DNA of 64,000 bases from Sapria himalayana (taxonomy: Eukaryota > Streptophyta > Magnoliopsida > Malpighiales > Rafflesiaceae). Each line of letters opens with the position of its first letter. The stretch's first letter is position 1. The DNA lies in assembly GCA_029783825.1 (NCBI GenBank), contig JAREIK010016312.1, positions 62,001 through 126,000 on the forward strand. The letters are read 5' to 3'. Made by a program: the position numbers and the translations under genes. This document shows, one piece after another, positions 1-12,015 of the stretch. The notes under the pieces are model-generated. The model was not told the DNA's origin. It searched no databases and saw nothing but the letters and a program-made list of their open reading frames with translations.

Positions 1-139
1 ATGTAGCAAGCAAACCGTAAATATCTGCATTGAACTTAACCCGTCTGAGTTTACATCATAGTAATACAAAATAAAGAACACTAGGGCCTCGGGAACGAAA
101 ATATTGGCAAAATTGGACATTCCAATAATTTTATGGGGA

Positions 140-870
140 CGGCCCATCAAGCCATCTCTAGAGTGGGGCGTACCAAGCTACTCGTGAGCTACCCGAGCTT
201 AACTCGAAGAGCACTCGAGTTAGATTGGCGGTTAACTGAGCTCGAATATCAAAATGCCCGACTCGAGCTGCTCATGAAATTAATCAAGATCTTATTATTT
301 TATTAATATATTATTTATGAAATTACAAAGATGGATAATTTATCGGTACTAAGTAGAGGTGTCAAACGGGCTGGCCCGGCCCATTTTTTTAGGGCACGAT
401 CGTGCTACCGTGCCGGGCTGTTTAAAAACAGCCGAGCCCGGCATGGCCCGTAGGCACAGCGAGCCGGGCCGTGCTTTGCCTGGCCCACTCGGGCTTGCCT
501 GTCCGAGCAGTTCGGGATACGGGGGACCACGGGTCGGGTCGAATCAGACACGATCCACGGTCTTTTTTTGCGGGAGGGGCATCGTGGGGTCGAGCTCACG
601 GGACAAACCCGTGACGGTGTGCCGTGCTGCTGGCCGAACCGTGCCGGGTCAGGCACGACATGGCTCGTGCCTTACCCGGAAACGGTACGGGCCCGGGCAC
701 GTAATTTTTTTGTGCTGGGCCGGGCCGGCCCGGTTGACACCTCTAGTACTAAGCTCAAATTCATTTGAGCTTAATCGAGTTTGACTTTTCGAGTCGAGCT
801 CGAGCTTGGCCTAGGTCGACTCAAGTGTTCACACCGGGTGTTCGAGTCAAGCTCGAGCTTAGCATCAATA
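140..870. repeat. Old CTCGAG-rich repeat, split by a hAT MITE
   Basis: The two flanks (about 170-345 and 754-860) share a degenerate vocabulary of GAGCTCGAG, CTCGAGTT and GAGCTTAA words, unlike the AT-rich DNA around them. They look like one element split by the younger hAT MITE at 354-745. The composition resembles the GAGCCGAG-rich element at 27347-27971, so a related family is possible. Outer ends and target duplication were not found. Confidence 0.35.
354..745. mobile_element. hAT MITE, 392 bp, perfect 8-bp TSD
   Basis: The element starts TAGAGGTGTCAAACGGGC and ends with the matching inverted terminus CCGGTTGACACCTCTA. It is flanked on both sides by GTACTAAG (346-353 and 746-753), a perfect 8-bp target-site duplication. 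TIR sequence and TSD length fit the hAT superfamily. The interior is about two-thirds G+C, built from GGCCCGGCACGG words, and has no transposase. Its central core (CGGGATACGGGGG, CGGGTCGGGTC, GCGGGAGGGGCATCG) is the reverse complement of the core in the 59283-59668 copy. Confidence 0.85.
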
Positions 871-1126
871 TAACTAATTGTCTCTTATTTTTTCATGTGA
901 CAAATTTCTATATGTCTATATACGTCTGAGTATAGCAAATTAAATAGATTCTTACTCGCGCCGGTATGACAAACATAATAAGAAACTCTAATTTTATTTT
1001 TTAACTAATACATTAAATACTGCCGGATAAAATTACTCTTAAAACTAAAATAAATATTCTTTAGTTAGCCAAAAATTAGTAACCAAGTTAAAAATGTGTA
1101 AGCAAAAAATCTAACACAATTCAGAC

Positions 1127-1514
1127 TAGAGATGTCAAACAGGCTAGCCCGGCCAGGTTTTAGGCCGCCCAACTGAGCTACCGTGCCTAGCCCGACATGG
1201 TTACCATTTCATGCTGGCCCAGCACGGACCCATAGTCGAAAACCACCGGGTTCAACTAGGTTCGGGTAGGAAAAAACCCTAATTTTAAATAAAACTAGGG
1301 TTTAGGCAGCGCTCCGCCGTGCCGCAGCACCACTGTACATCTTCATCCTTTTGGGGCTCGGCAAGCCTCGCATGTCAGGCATTGGCTCGTATTGACCACG
1401 TTTGGTGCGTGGTCACGTGCCAGCCTACATGCCAACACGACATGATGGGCCAGGTCACGGCACTATAACGTGTCATGCCCATGTCGAACAGGCACAGCCA
1501 GGTTGACACCTCTA
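1127..1514. mobile_element. Diverged hAT MITE, subfamily with AAACCCTAA core
   Basis: Termini are TAGAGATGTCAAACAGGC and GGTTGACACCTCTA. The flanks ATTCAGAC and ATTAAAAC match at 6 of 8 positions, consistent with a decayed 8-bp TSD. The centre carries AAACCCTAATTTTAAAT followed by ACTAGGGTTT. A similar AAACCCTAATTTTTTTAAAATTAGGG core occurs in the 36202-36707 copy, so these two form a subfamily. No coding capacity was seen. Confidence 0.65.
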
Positions 1515-2286
1515 ATTAAAACACACAATAAAAAAACATAACATACAATAAAAGATACATAATACATCATGCTCAATCCCAAAAAAAAATTTTCAAAATT
1601 TTTAAATCACACAAGCAAATATCAACAAAAGATTCAATAAAATTATAATTGAGTAGCATATAAGTGTAACTCAAAATAATAACAAAATAATCAAAAATAA
1701 TCAAAATATACTAAAGTAATAAAGACAAGATAAAAATTATTATATTTAATAATTTTTGAAAAATTAACATTAATAATAATAATATTCAATGAACATGCAA
1801 ATAAAATAGCAAAACACGACTGATTACTTACAATATAAGTATTGCCTCATAAATAAATTATCTCTAAAATGCTCTCAGAGACCCCTAGAAAGATAGAGTA
1901 GTTAGCACGTGTCCCTCAATTATTTGCAATGCTCTCAGCTTTATCTCTGAAAATAATACTCAACAACTATCCCTATTGTGGACCACCCTAATGTAGTGTG
2001 TGCAAAAAAAATGAGACTCGCTTGTATCTGTCATTGTTATGACTAGTATCACCTTCACCGCTAAGAAGTACAAAGCAAGATGTCTCTTCTTGTATAAATT
2101 AGATTGCTTGGTGATAGAACTCTAATCTAGTGAAAAAATCATTCAAAATATGAAAGTGTAATATTGAAAACTCATCTCTATAATTTTAACTCAGCATATG
2201 TGGCTTATGTGTTCATTGTTGATCTTAAGTCTGGATAAAAAAAAATATGTGTGAATGTAGGTGGACGGGTGTGAGTGTATATGGGT
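1515..2286. other. AT-rich stretch without recognisable features
   Basis: About 770 bp of A+T-rich sequence with no credible reading frame, RNA gene or terminal repeats. It may belong to the long second intron of the SET-domain gene. Confidence 0.5.
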
Positions 2287-2406
2287 TAGAGGTGTCAACA
2301 GGGCCGGGCCGGCCCTGCACGGCACGATTCAGCCGTGCCTGGCCCGGCACGTCAGCACGCTCGTGCTCAAAAAATTCGGGCCGGCCCGGCCCATTTGACA
2401 CCTCTA
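2287..2406. mobile_element. Short hAT MITE, 120 bp
   Basis: This is a minimal family member: TAGAGGTGTCAACAGGGCCG at the left, CCCATTTGACACCTCTA at the right, and about 80 bp of GC-rich interior. The flanks ATATGGGT and GTATGGGT match at 7 of 8 positions as a TSD. It sits next to a GTGGGTGGATGGGTGT minisatellite; the TSD is itself a unit of that repeat, so the repeat was probably the target. Confidence 0.75.
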
Positions 2407-2578
2407 GTATGGGTAGATGGTTGTGGGTGGATAGGTGTGGGTGGGTGGGTGTATGGGTGTGGGTGGTTGTGGGTGCGAATTGATGGGCGTATATGGGTGT
2501 GAGTGGATGGGTGTGGGTGGATATGGGTGTGAGTAGATGGGTGTGGGTGTGTGTGTGTGTGTGCATGTGTATGTGTGT
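2407..2578. repeat. GTGGGTG(GAT)-type minisatellite
   Basis: About 170 bp of imperfect tandem GGGTGTGGGTGGAT-like units grading into (GT)n. The reverse frame reads as a His/Thr-rich peptide, which is a by-product of the repeat and not a gene. Confidence 0.85.
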
Positions 2579-5130
2579 CTTAAGTCTCTGTCTGTGTAAG
2601 TTGCGTTTGCATTTTCAATTTTTTTGAATCCTAAATTACTTAAATGTTGAAGCTAGGAATGTGTCCGTTTTAAGCAACACACTAATGAGAGTTATAATAT
2701 GATATGTTCATCGAATATTAGATTATTAAATGAAAGGTATTTAAAGTTAAAATGATGATAAATGAGAATTATAATGAGATAGATATATGCGAAAATTAAA
2801 AAGATAATATTATAGAGGTCAAGAGAATTAATAATAAATTTATATAAATCAAACTAATTGTGTACAATAAGATCTTAAATGTAATTAGCATCTTTGTCTC
2901 ACAAGTAAGACTTAGTAAAAAATAAATAAAAATTTTTGCAAAGAAATAGGTGAATGAATGCATGATAAACTATATACAAGAAAAAGAAATTATCCTAATT
3001 AGTAAAAACATAAATTAGCATGTATTGCTAAGTAATTGAGATTATGAGAGATAGCATTGAGGATATGAGCTTGTAGAAATAATTAAATAGAAAGAACAAT
3101 CTTAAATTTTGCATTAGCTTACTATGTTGCTATAGTTAATACTGACTTCATAAAAATAAAGAAATATTTAGTGACCTTCAAAAATAATTATAATAATAAT
3201 CAAATAGATTTTTTATAATTAGGAGAGAGGATACAATATTATGCAGAGACTATAAAAAAATATTAGATGAGAGTCAAACCATTAATGATAGACTAATCAT
3301 AATTAATTTGCATTTTGGAAAATATAATTATAAATAAACTTTGAATAAGTATTTAAAAACAAAATAATAAAACCTAAAATAAAAATAAATAAATATTTTT
3401 AGAATATGGCGAAATGACAAAATTAATTAATTGTTAGACACGGATACAAATACTATTAAAATAAGATAACATATATAAAAAAAATATAAAGAAATTCTCG
3501 AAGGGTCTAAATAAAATATTTACTCACATAGAGAAACATGATAGAAAAAAAAATTAAGATTCAATAAACTATTAAATAAAAACATCTTTATTTTAAAAAA
3601 TATAAAAAAAATAAAGATACTATGAAATTATATAATAAGACAAAAAAACAAAAAAATAGTGACCATAATTAAGTTTAAGATATATAATGAGTTATATGAT
3701 AAATTAAAAAGTAAATAAAAAAATATTTATAAGATAGTCAAATTAAGAGAAAGATAAAATTATAACATTAGTTAGGTAAAATATATTTAAAAAAAAATAA
3801 TCAAATCCTACTAACATTTTAAAATTCAATGAGATATTGAAAATACATTTTCATAATCTTTTAAATAGGTTTACGAATTTAAATTAATTATCGATTGAGA
3901 AAGAGAACAAAATAATATTAGATATTAACTAAAATAAAATTCATAAAAATTTTAAAAAAACTCCTACGCAAATAAATGTCACAAAAATCCTAGGGCGTAT
4001 CAATATCCCTCTTAAAGTTTAGAAAGTCGTAGAAAGAATACATGTGATATGGTTAATTACATTGTTTAACACGATCACGTTGACTAAGAACATATCAAAT
4101 AAATAAATATAAAATAATATAATTCTCATTGTTAAGAATAAATGAGATATTCAAAATAATAATAACTATTGAGGTATTTCAAACCATGACAACACTGCAT
4201 GGTATGGCCTGACTAGGCCAGCAAATTTCAAACTATAACAACACAAAATGGAATGGCCCATTTGACACTTCTAGTATAAGAAAATAATGTTAGGAATCAA
4301 ATTAATTCAAGATATCACACGGTACAGTAACGGTACAATAACCGTGCCTTTAAAATTATATTTTATTAAAATTTAAAATAATATTTTAATTTAATAATTT
4401 AATAAAATTATCAAATTAATGAAAAATTAATAATTTAAATAATATTAATTATAAAATAATTTATATTATTTATTAATGAAAAAATAATATTTCATACTAT
4501 TTATTAATGAAAAAATTAATTTTTTTAATTTGATAATGATAAAATTATTTTAAATTTATTAAAATTTAAAATATTATAAAATACTTATTTAAGTTTTTCA
4601 TACTATTTTATTTTATTTTTAATATATTATAAAATATTTAATATAATACTTTTTAAAATTTTAATTTTTCATGTTTTTATTTATGCTATTTTATTTTATA
4701 TATTTTAAAATATTAATTAATTATATATTATAATATTTAAAAAATTTACGCATTAATACCTTGAGACTTACTCCTCGCCTCACGAACATAAAAATATCTC
4801 TCCATACACTTTCACCTTCTAAAACTTTGATCACACATGAGTTTCTAATAAATACCTTATTAGACCAATTATTATTACTAATTCCTTATATTTTTATCTT
4901 ATGTATGAATGAATTGATAAGAGGCTTTCATTAAGATATCTATTGATGTTTATTATTTAAAAAATAAAAATTTAGAGAGCCACACTTGAGTCCAAAGGAT
5001 TTAAGATTAATTATAACAAAATATGATACATGAAATATGAGTTTAATTATATTATAAATAATAATGATATGATAATTAAAATAAAAAATTAATTATTAAA
5101 TATTAATAATTTCAAATATTTAAAAAAAAA
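2579..5130. other. AT-rich DNA, one hAT remnant at about 4160-4275
   Basis: Very A+T-rich with no coding signal. Near 4160-4275 a small patch (AATGGCCCATTTGACACTTCTAG plus GGCCTGACTAGGCC words) looks like a decayed right end of the hAT family. Nothing else could be supported. Confidence 0.4.
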
Positions 5131-5500
5131 AGATTGACTATGATATATCGTAATGGATTAAAGAAAAATAAACCAAATTATGAGTTATATCATAAATTTA
5201 TTGAGATACATGAATGTTAATAAATTAAAAAAACTCATAGAACATTCACACCACCTTCTATGTTGTATGGATGTGAATATTGAATGACTAAAAAATAACA
5301 TATATAATATAAATGAAAATAATAGGAGAGATAAGAATGATATAATAGAGATATGACTAAAAATAATAAGACTTAAAAATTAATTAAAAAAATATTAAAA
5401 TAACTTTTATAAATAATGATATAAGAAAATATAACTGAGATAGATTGGTTACATTAAAAAATAGCTAAGGTAGATTAAAAAGTACTAGACTATCTGAGTA
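5131..5500 (+). mobile_element. Possible RTE-type LINE 3' remnant
   Basis: Read on the plus strand with many stops and shifts, the stretch around 5240-5440 gives pieces resembling the end of plant RTE-type LINE polymerases: an alanine/tyrosine-gly-cys-glu block after TTCACACCACCTTCTATG, then a Lys-rich block, then an Arg/Lys-Asn-Asp-Ile block and a final ITEIDWLH-like piece. Decay is heavy and the call rests on pattern memory only. Confidence 0.35.
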
Positions 5501-6429
5501 GTGAATAAAAAATTCAACTCTACCTCAGTGAATTATCACATCGCAACCAGAAGAGATGAGCCTACCTGTAGTCATTTCTTCTTCATCTCATCATTGAGAG
5601 GCTTATTTTTCAGGTGGTCTAGTATTTTCTAACCAAAGAACCATGCTATGAATCTTGCCCACGATGAGTAACCTTAATTTTCAAGTTTACATAAATTTAT
5701 AATTACAATTTTAACCTCCTCCATATTAAATCAAATAAAAAATATCACCAACAATATCGATCAAATTCTACTCACCCCAAAGCCCTATTTTTAGGCGGAT
5801 TCTATTCACAGTTCTGCCCCAAAAATCCTAATCTACAAGCACTCCTGGAGCTCATCAATGGAGCTCTTGGAACTCATACATCAAACTCCATTGAGGAGGT
5901 CAATGGAGTTACGAGATGGAGTTACATGGGAGAGAAAGGGAAAGGAGAGAGGGGAGAGTGAAAATTATTAACTGTTCATGTATTGAGTTAAGGGTAATTT
6001 GGGATCACTATATTTAAGTGCACCAAAAATCAATTAGTTAAGGGTATTGAGTTCCTTTTTTTCAATTATTTTATATAAAATGCACCGAAACATAATTCTC
6101 CCAGAGTCTTATATCCTTAGAATTTGACCAATATAATTCAATGATTATCAATTAAGCCTTATCTCAGCACCATTTGGTCGGCATCAATATAATACAGTGA
6201 ACAATAAAATTTTTTACCCTGCAAAATTAGAACATACTGTGAAAATCAAATTTACGCTCTCACAGGGAAGATAATAGCACGCAGAACTACTACGTAGCAT
6301 AATTCGTGTGTCAATTGTTCCTAGAATAACAACGTTGCAATAAATCATCATCAACCAATTGATCAGGACGTATAGTTCATATTTTCAATTGGTTACTGGT
6401 TGCCATGGCAAACATACAGTTACCAATAC
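5501..6429. other. Presumed start of SET-gene intron 2; palindromic patch
   Basis: Directly downstream (minus strand) of the donor at 6429. At about 5840-5925 there is a locally palindromic patch built from CAATGGAGCTC, GGAACTC, ACTCCATTGAGG and CAATGGAGTT, probably a MITE remnant. No third SET exon was found here. Confidence 0.4.
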
Positions 6430-6844
6430 CTGGGTTGGAGAAAGAGAGGGATGGGCATTAACAGCTAGGGAAGTTATTCTATCTTTCGTCAAAACTTCTC
6501 TAGTTAACAAAGCTGGTCTTGGAACTCTGAGTATCACCTCCCCTTTCGCGAGATCACGTATCGCACATAAACCCCTCCTGCACTCAGCCCAAAATGCTCG
6601 TCAACAAGAATCATGAGATTGATAAATTGCAGAAGCAGTAATTCCCCCTTGTCCAGCAGGAGGAATATGAATCTGAATTTGACAAGGCGAACCCTCCGTG
6701 ACCAGGAAAGTGAGAGATGGCGAGGGAGCGTCCCAGACAAGAAGACGAGTGATCTAGAGATTGGCTGAATGGGGAATCAGAAATTCCGAGACTTGACGCC
6801 CATTTCAGAAGCTCGTCGACCTCTTTACTTGGGTTATCTTCCAT
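6430..6844 (-). CDS. SET-domain lysine methyltransferase-like gene, 5' exons 1-2 (partial)
   Basis: Two exons on the minus strand: 6693-6844 (starts ATG, MEDNPSKEVDELLKWASSLG) and 6430-6577, separated by a 115-bp intron (donor GTTCGC, acceptor GTGCAG). The joined 300 nt encode 100 residues without a stop. The junction restores a SHFPGHGGRGLCAIRDL segment followed by AKGEVILRVPR and a SLAVNAHPSLSPTQ tail. This is the N-terminal SET-core layout (GRGL...RDL.KGE..LRVP) of plant SETD3/SETD4 or Rubisco-LSMT-like lysine methyltransferases. Exon 2 ends at a plausible donor (CAG|GTATTG). No continuation was found in 1-6429, so either intron 2 exceeds 6.4 kb and the catalytic NHS/Tyr region lies left of the window, or the gene is truncated. 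Substrate unknown. Confidence 0.6.
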
Positions 6845-9607
6845 TGTGCATGCGCTACACCTTCGCGGCTTCAGGTGGGCCGTGGGCAACAATGAGCAAT
6901 GAACAGCCAGCACATTGGGGATAGCCGAAGGCTTTTTTATATTTTTTAAAGTTGTTTCATAAGATTTTGTGAATTTTTTTGGGGAGAATTATGTATTCAT
7001 AAAAAAAAATAAAAATAAACCTAATTTTTAATATTTAAAAAATAGTACATCAAACTCTTAAGTATTTAATTTTTGATGCACTTATATATATATAAATATA
7101 TAATCCTCCCCAGATGATTCTCATAGTTATAATTCACATAATTTCATAAGGTTGGAATTATGCGCAATCACTTCTTTCTCTAATTGCATACAAGATGATT
7201 ATCACAATTGAATTAATCTCAATAGTAGTCTCTCATCATAGTTGTATTATTGATATGTTAGTTATCCTTGATTCTTGTTTTGTATGCATGCTCTTATTTT
7301 ATAGTCTCTAGTTTTATAAAGAACATAAATTAACATAGTTTATAAGTATTCATACATTCAACTTCGTAAGTATCATACTCACACAATTAACATATTTCTC
7401 CCTTAAATTTTATTTTTGGAAATCATATTGGGAAAAGCAACTCAACAAGAATTGTCACTGTTTTGCAAGTTACAACATACTCGAGCATGCCTAGAGGATT
7501 GCTTGTCACTATCCTCATTGGTGAAGTGACTCTCACACTAAAGTTGAAACTCTTTGGAGAATTCTCTATATACTATCTATCATGATCTATATTCAATTAT
7601 TTAAAAACTTATATAATATATTAATATATATAAGTCATAATCTATATGATTTCATGCCCCATGATTATAGGGCTTACATTAAGTTTTGTATCCCTTTCTT
7701 GCTTGTAGAACTCTTAGTGAATATTAAATTTACCCAGAGAATTTGGTAGCCGTGTCATAAAATTGTATGTTCCATGGATGAAAAGAAAAAAGAGATTGAA
7801 ATTTTTCAAATTTTTTTATCTTTCACTTTTATACTCGGGTGATTCTAGAATATCCTAAGTATGAAATCATATATTTCAGAAAAAAAGTTGCAACTATAGC
7901 CTTCATGTGTTGAGTTTGAGGTCATAACTCTAGAAAATAATAACAATTCTATGATATATTTAGATCTTTCTATTACACATAGTGGTGAAATTGCCATGAC
8001 TTTATGTGTTGGCCTTCTTGTTCTTTATAAAAGGCTATGACACTAGAAATGTCACAACATGGTAAATGACCTTTTATATTGTTATAAGGCTATGGTGCTA
8101 TGAAATGGCTATGATATTTGTATTAGTTTTTCTTGATAATTATATGGCTAACACTAATAAAAAGTCATGGCATTTAGAATATATCTTTTGTGTATCATGT
8201 GGCCACACCATTGGAAATGACCATGATACTTATCTTTATTTCTATTATATATCATGTCATCGTAATGCTCCAAGAAGGTCGTGGAAGTGGTAATTAGCAC
8301 GCATGTAAAAGTCATTGCTTTGACTTCATTTGAGGATAGTTGTTACGACATTGGGGAATAGGCATACTTGAATAGTATCCAATATGATATTTAATATCTC
8401 AAAAGTTGCGATGATGAATAATTATCATAACTTTAGTATGAGTAGTTTTTACTATATAAAATTTTATAGCTCAGAAGTCGTGAGTTTATAAAAAAATTAT
8501 GGCTCTGACTATGGATCAATCTTAAAGATAAAGTCATAGGGAAAGGCAGCAGGACTTAGTCATGACCTTTCATACTAATCGAGTATTTGGTTGATACGAT
8601 ATAAAATTAATGTTGTATCTATTTAAATGTTATGAGTTGAGTATGACTGTGAATCCATGATAATATAACAACAAAAAATATGTTACATAGTAAAATGATT
8701 GTGCTACTCAAAAATAGATGTAAACACTTTTTATGAGATAAAAGTTAACATAACCAATTATGTATAATTTTTCTCAAAAATAGATCCTGAAATTATACAA
8801 TATTATGGCTAAAACTCAAAAATCATGAAATCAATCAACAATATATCTCTTTTCATGCCTACGCATTATCATAAACCATTGAAAACATGTGAATATTTAG
8901 TAGTTTGAACATCAAAAATCTAGTTCATACTATTAGTATTGTCCTTAAGTTGAGGAATCCTAGCATATTTTTAAGTTTAATAATATGAGATAGATAATGA
9001 TTTTCAAAATTACTTTGTATTCTTCCTTGTTATTGGGACATACAAAATAAGATTTTTTACTAATCTCTCTCTCAGTTATTAAATGGAAATCCGTAAGGAC
9101 ATAAAAAACCAAGCATTTAGATTTTAATTTATATTCCCAAAACTTTTTATACTACTTATTGATCAATGTCAAATAGAGAATGTGCCAACAGGTGTTTTGT
9201 TCTGCATGGGGTATTAATCAATATGAATGAGATCGATAATACTTGATCTACTTGAAAGAAAAATATAGTCAAATAGAGTTTTATATTTTTTTTCTTATGG
9301 TCCTTTTGCTCATCGAAAGCGAATCCATAAATAAATGATAGAATATTTTTTATAGCTAATAGTTGAATGTCATTCTTACTTACCTGATCATCTCTTATAT
9401 ATCAGAGACCATTATTATTCATTTGATGAATATTATTTATCTAATTTTTTAACACTCTCGTCTGTATGATATAAAGCGTGCTCTCCTTCTTACTTACCAT
9501 GATGACTAATACGACATTGTCCAGTTTCCATGGACATTAAGCAAAATAACTCAAATATCACATATTATCAAACATGCCCATGGATATCATGTCCACTACA
9601 AAATATC
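6845..9607. other. Intergenic AT-rich DNA with decayed repeats
   Basis: No gene recognised. About 7980-8560 contains repeated GTCATGAC, GGCTATGRTG and AAATGACC words, loosely like the decayed tandem units at 48560-50600 in IES6 intron 1, so it may derive from the same retroelement family. Small frames such as the one at 8066-8293 have no family resemblance. Confidence 0.35.
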
Positions 9608-9961
9608 GTACATAACTAGAGGTGTCGGATGTGATGTGTGAGTTATTTTGTACATAACTAGAGGTGTCAATTGTCGAGCACAACGAGAGGTCACCTGAGC
9701 AGTTTGATTTTTTTAAAACAAATAGACCCTGACCATGTTTTCGTGACAAAATGATCTAAAAAACTAGACTATCTCATCACAAGCCGGTCTAATAATTGTA
9801 CAACAATGGTCATGTGGCCGATTGTAATTGGTAGGCCACGTTAGCCAACTATCCATTGCATTTTCACTCAATGGGTTTCACATGCTACTTTGGCATTGTG
9901 GTATGGTTGTGCCTTGAGAAAACATGTTGGCATAATATGACACATGTTTGACATCTCTAGA
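9608..9961. mobile_element. Degenerate hAT remnant with duplicated left terminus
   Basis: The 19-bp word GTACATAACTAGAGGTGTC occurs twice (9608-9626 and 9650-9668). The second copy continues into a GC-poor interior and a right end TTTGACATCTCTA ends at about 9960. The termini match the hAT family. No 8-bp TSD was found, and the interior has lost most GC-rich words. Confidence 0.4.
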
Positions 9962-11034
9962 AAAATATTAGAAGTAGTTCGACTGGTTATATAATGTAAG
10001 AATCTTTGTATCATAATTATAACCAATTTAAGGGGAGTAAAAACCATCATTTAACAATAGTCTCCCTGCACTACTTATGGAGACAAAGAAGAAGAATAAT
10101 ACACACGAGAAGTTGATGGAATGGAAGAAGACAAATATTGATGAAGATTTGAAGGAAAAGAGATCAAGTTTGTTGTGATGAAGGACGCCAGAACATTATA
10201 AAAAGCTATGATAGTGGTAAAATAGAATACATTGGAAGATGCCAATATATCTTCCAATGCGAAGACACAACGATTACAGAGTGAAAAAAGATCATGTTGC
10301 AACCTTATTAAAAGTTTAGAGTTTAGGGTTTTTTTTCAAGAAACACACACTTTATTAGAAACAAGGTACAATACTTATAAGAGACTGAAAAGCTGGTCGA
10401 TTTAGGCTAGCTCGCCAAAACATAAGCACCTTAGTGGTTATATGCATAAAACCTCAATGCCTAATAATTATGTGTACGAATACATATAAAACTACAAGGC
10501 ATTGGAAGAAATTCGATTAGTTATATATGTAAGAATCTTTGATTTATAATTATAACCAATTGAGGGGAGTAAAAAACTATTATTTATAGATAGTCTCCTT
10601 GAATTACTTTTGGAGAGAAAAAATATGAACAATACACAAGAGAACTTAACAGAATGGAAGAAGCCAAACATTGATAAAGATCTAAAGGAAAAAGATATCT
10701 AGGTTATTGTGATGTAGAAAATTAAAATATTATAAGAAGCTATGATAATGGTAAAATAGAATACAACCATGATATCTTCCAATGCCATAAAATAACTATT
10801 ACAAATTGAAAAAGATCACGTTGCAACCTTATTAAAAGTCTAGAATTTAGGGTTTTTTTATAGAAACACTAACTTTATTAGAAATGAGGCACATAACTTA
10901 CAAGCGATTGAAAAACTAGTCGATTTAGCCTAGCCCTCCAAAACCTAAGCACCCTAGTGGTTCTATGCATAAAACCAAAATGCCTAATAATTCTATGTGT
11001 ACCGATACATATAAAACTACAAGGCATTCAGAGG
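9962..11034. repeat. Tandem duplication of a ~530-bp unit
   Basis: Two head-to-tail copies, about 9967-10506 and 10507-11034. Matching landmarks in order: GTAAGAATCTTTG, ATAATTATAACCAATT, GGGGAGTAAAAA, ATAGTCTCC, TGGAATGGAAGAAG, GTTGCAACCTTATTAAAAGT, TTTAGGGTTTTTTT, ACTTTATTAGAAA, GTCGATTTAG, ATGCATAAAACC and ACATATAAAACTACAAGGCATT. By eye the copies are roughly 80% identical. No coding potential. They may be paired LTRs or a duplicated MITE. Confidence 0.7.
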
Positions 11035-11049
11035 CTATGGAGTTGGCGT

Positions 11050-12015
11050 TGTGTCTTTTACGCACTGCATCCTTTTTTTTCGGCTCCTTGCGATGCCTAC
11101 TGGAAGTACTTGCATGCCATGCCAACAAACACATTGCAGATATAAAATAGTGTAGGTGTGTGGTGTGTGATGCCAATAATTTTGTCCTATGCCGTGTCTA
11201 CGTGGACAAATACATTTAAAATTGAATACACATAAATCCACAAAGTAGTAAATACGACCCTTTGGCCACTTTTGACTTGGTCTCATGAATTCCTCGTCAT
11301 TGTGCTCCAGTTATTCCCTGAGTGTGGTTGCGTTGGGACTTGATGCTTCCTTCTTGAGCTATTGGCCCCTCTACGGGTTGCTCCTGGAAGTGGTTGCATG
11401 CTGCACAAAAAAAAATGCAGTATAATACATGTTTCGGTGCACGTGTGTGGTATGATCAGTCTCATAGTCTAGTTCTGTACGTGGAATACATATAAACCAG
11501 AATGCAATTATAGACACAAAATCTATAAATCCGGGTCTTCTACTCTTGGAGATGCCGTGCTGGCTGATTTAGAGCACACAGCTGCCTAGCCGAGCTGGTG
11601 GGCCCCACTTCAAGGTGCTCCATGATCCTGCTAGCATCTCTATATGCTACCTAGAAACATGCAAAATGCTTTATGTGCACATGTGTGGCATTGTCAGTCT
11701 CAACCTAGTCCAAGTGTGTATGTAGAATACACGTAAAAGCCGAGAATACAAGCAAGCCACAATGGACTTTAAGTATGGATCTTCCGCTCCAAGAAATGCA
11801 CTACGGCTGATCTGGACCTCGCTACTGCCTGGTCAGGCTGGTGGGCCCCAATTCACATTGCTCCTGAATCCTACTAGCACCTCTACATGGTCTGGATCGT
11901 CCGCTCCCAGAGTGTGCGGTTGCTGGTCTCGACCTTGATGTTGACTCGTCGGATTGGTGGGTCCCACTTCTATTTTTTCATAGATCCCTCCGGCATTGCT
12001 TCGCACTGCACCCAA
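11050..12015. repeat. Degenerate ~240-bp tandem units at the LINE 3' side
   Basis: Landmark GCTGGTGGGCCCCA recurs at 11599 and 11838 (239 bp apart), with a shorter unit at 11953 (ATTGGTGGGTCCCAC) and more diverged units near 11355 and 11075. Each carries TTGCTCCTG-like, GCATGC/CACATGTGTGG and GAATACACGTAAA-like words in the same order. The array abuts the 3' end of the minus-strand LINE, so it may be part of its 3' tail. Confidence 0.55.

Noticed and set aside
2225..2566. 113-codon minus-strand frame with His/Thr/Pro repeats
   Set aside because: It reads through the GTGGGTG minisatellite and a hAT MITE; no coding signal.
10075..10302. 75-codon minus-strand frame
   Set aside because: Lies in the tandem ~530-bp repeat, is not kept open in the second copy, and has no recognisable domain.
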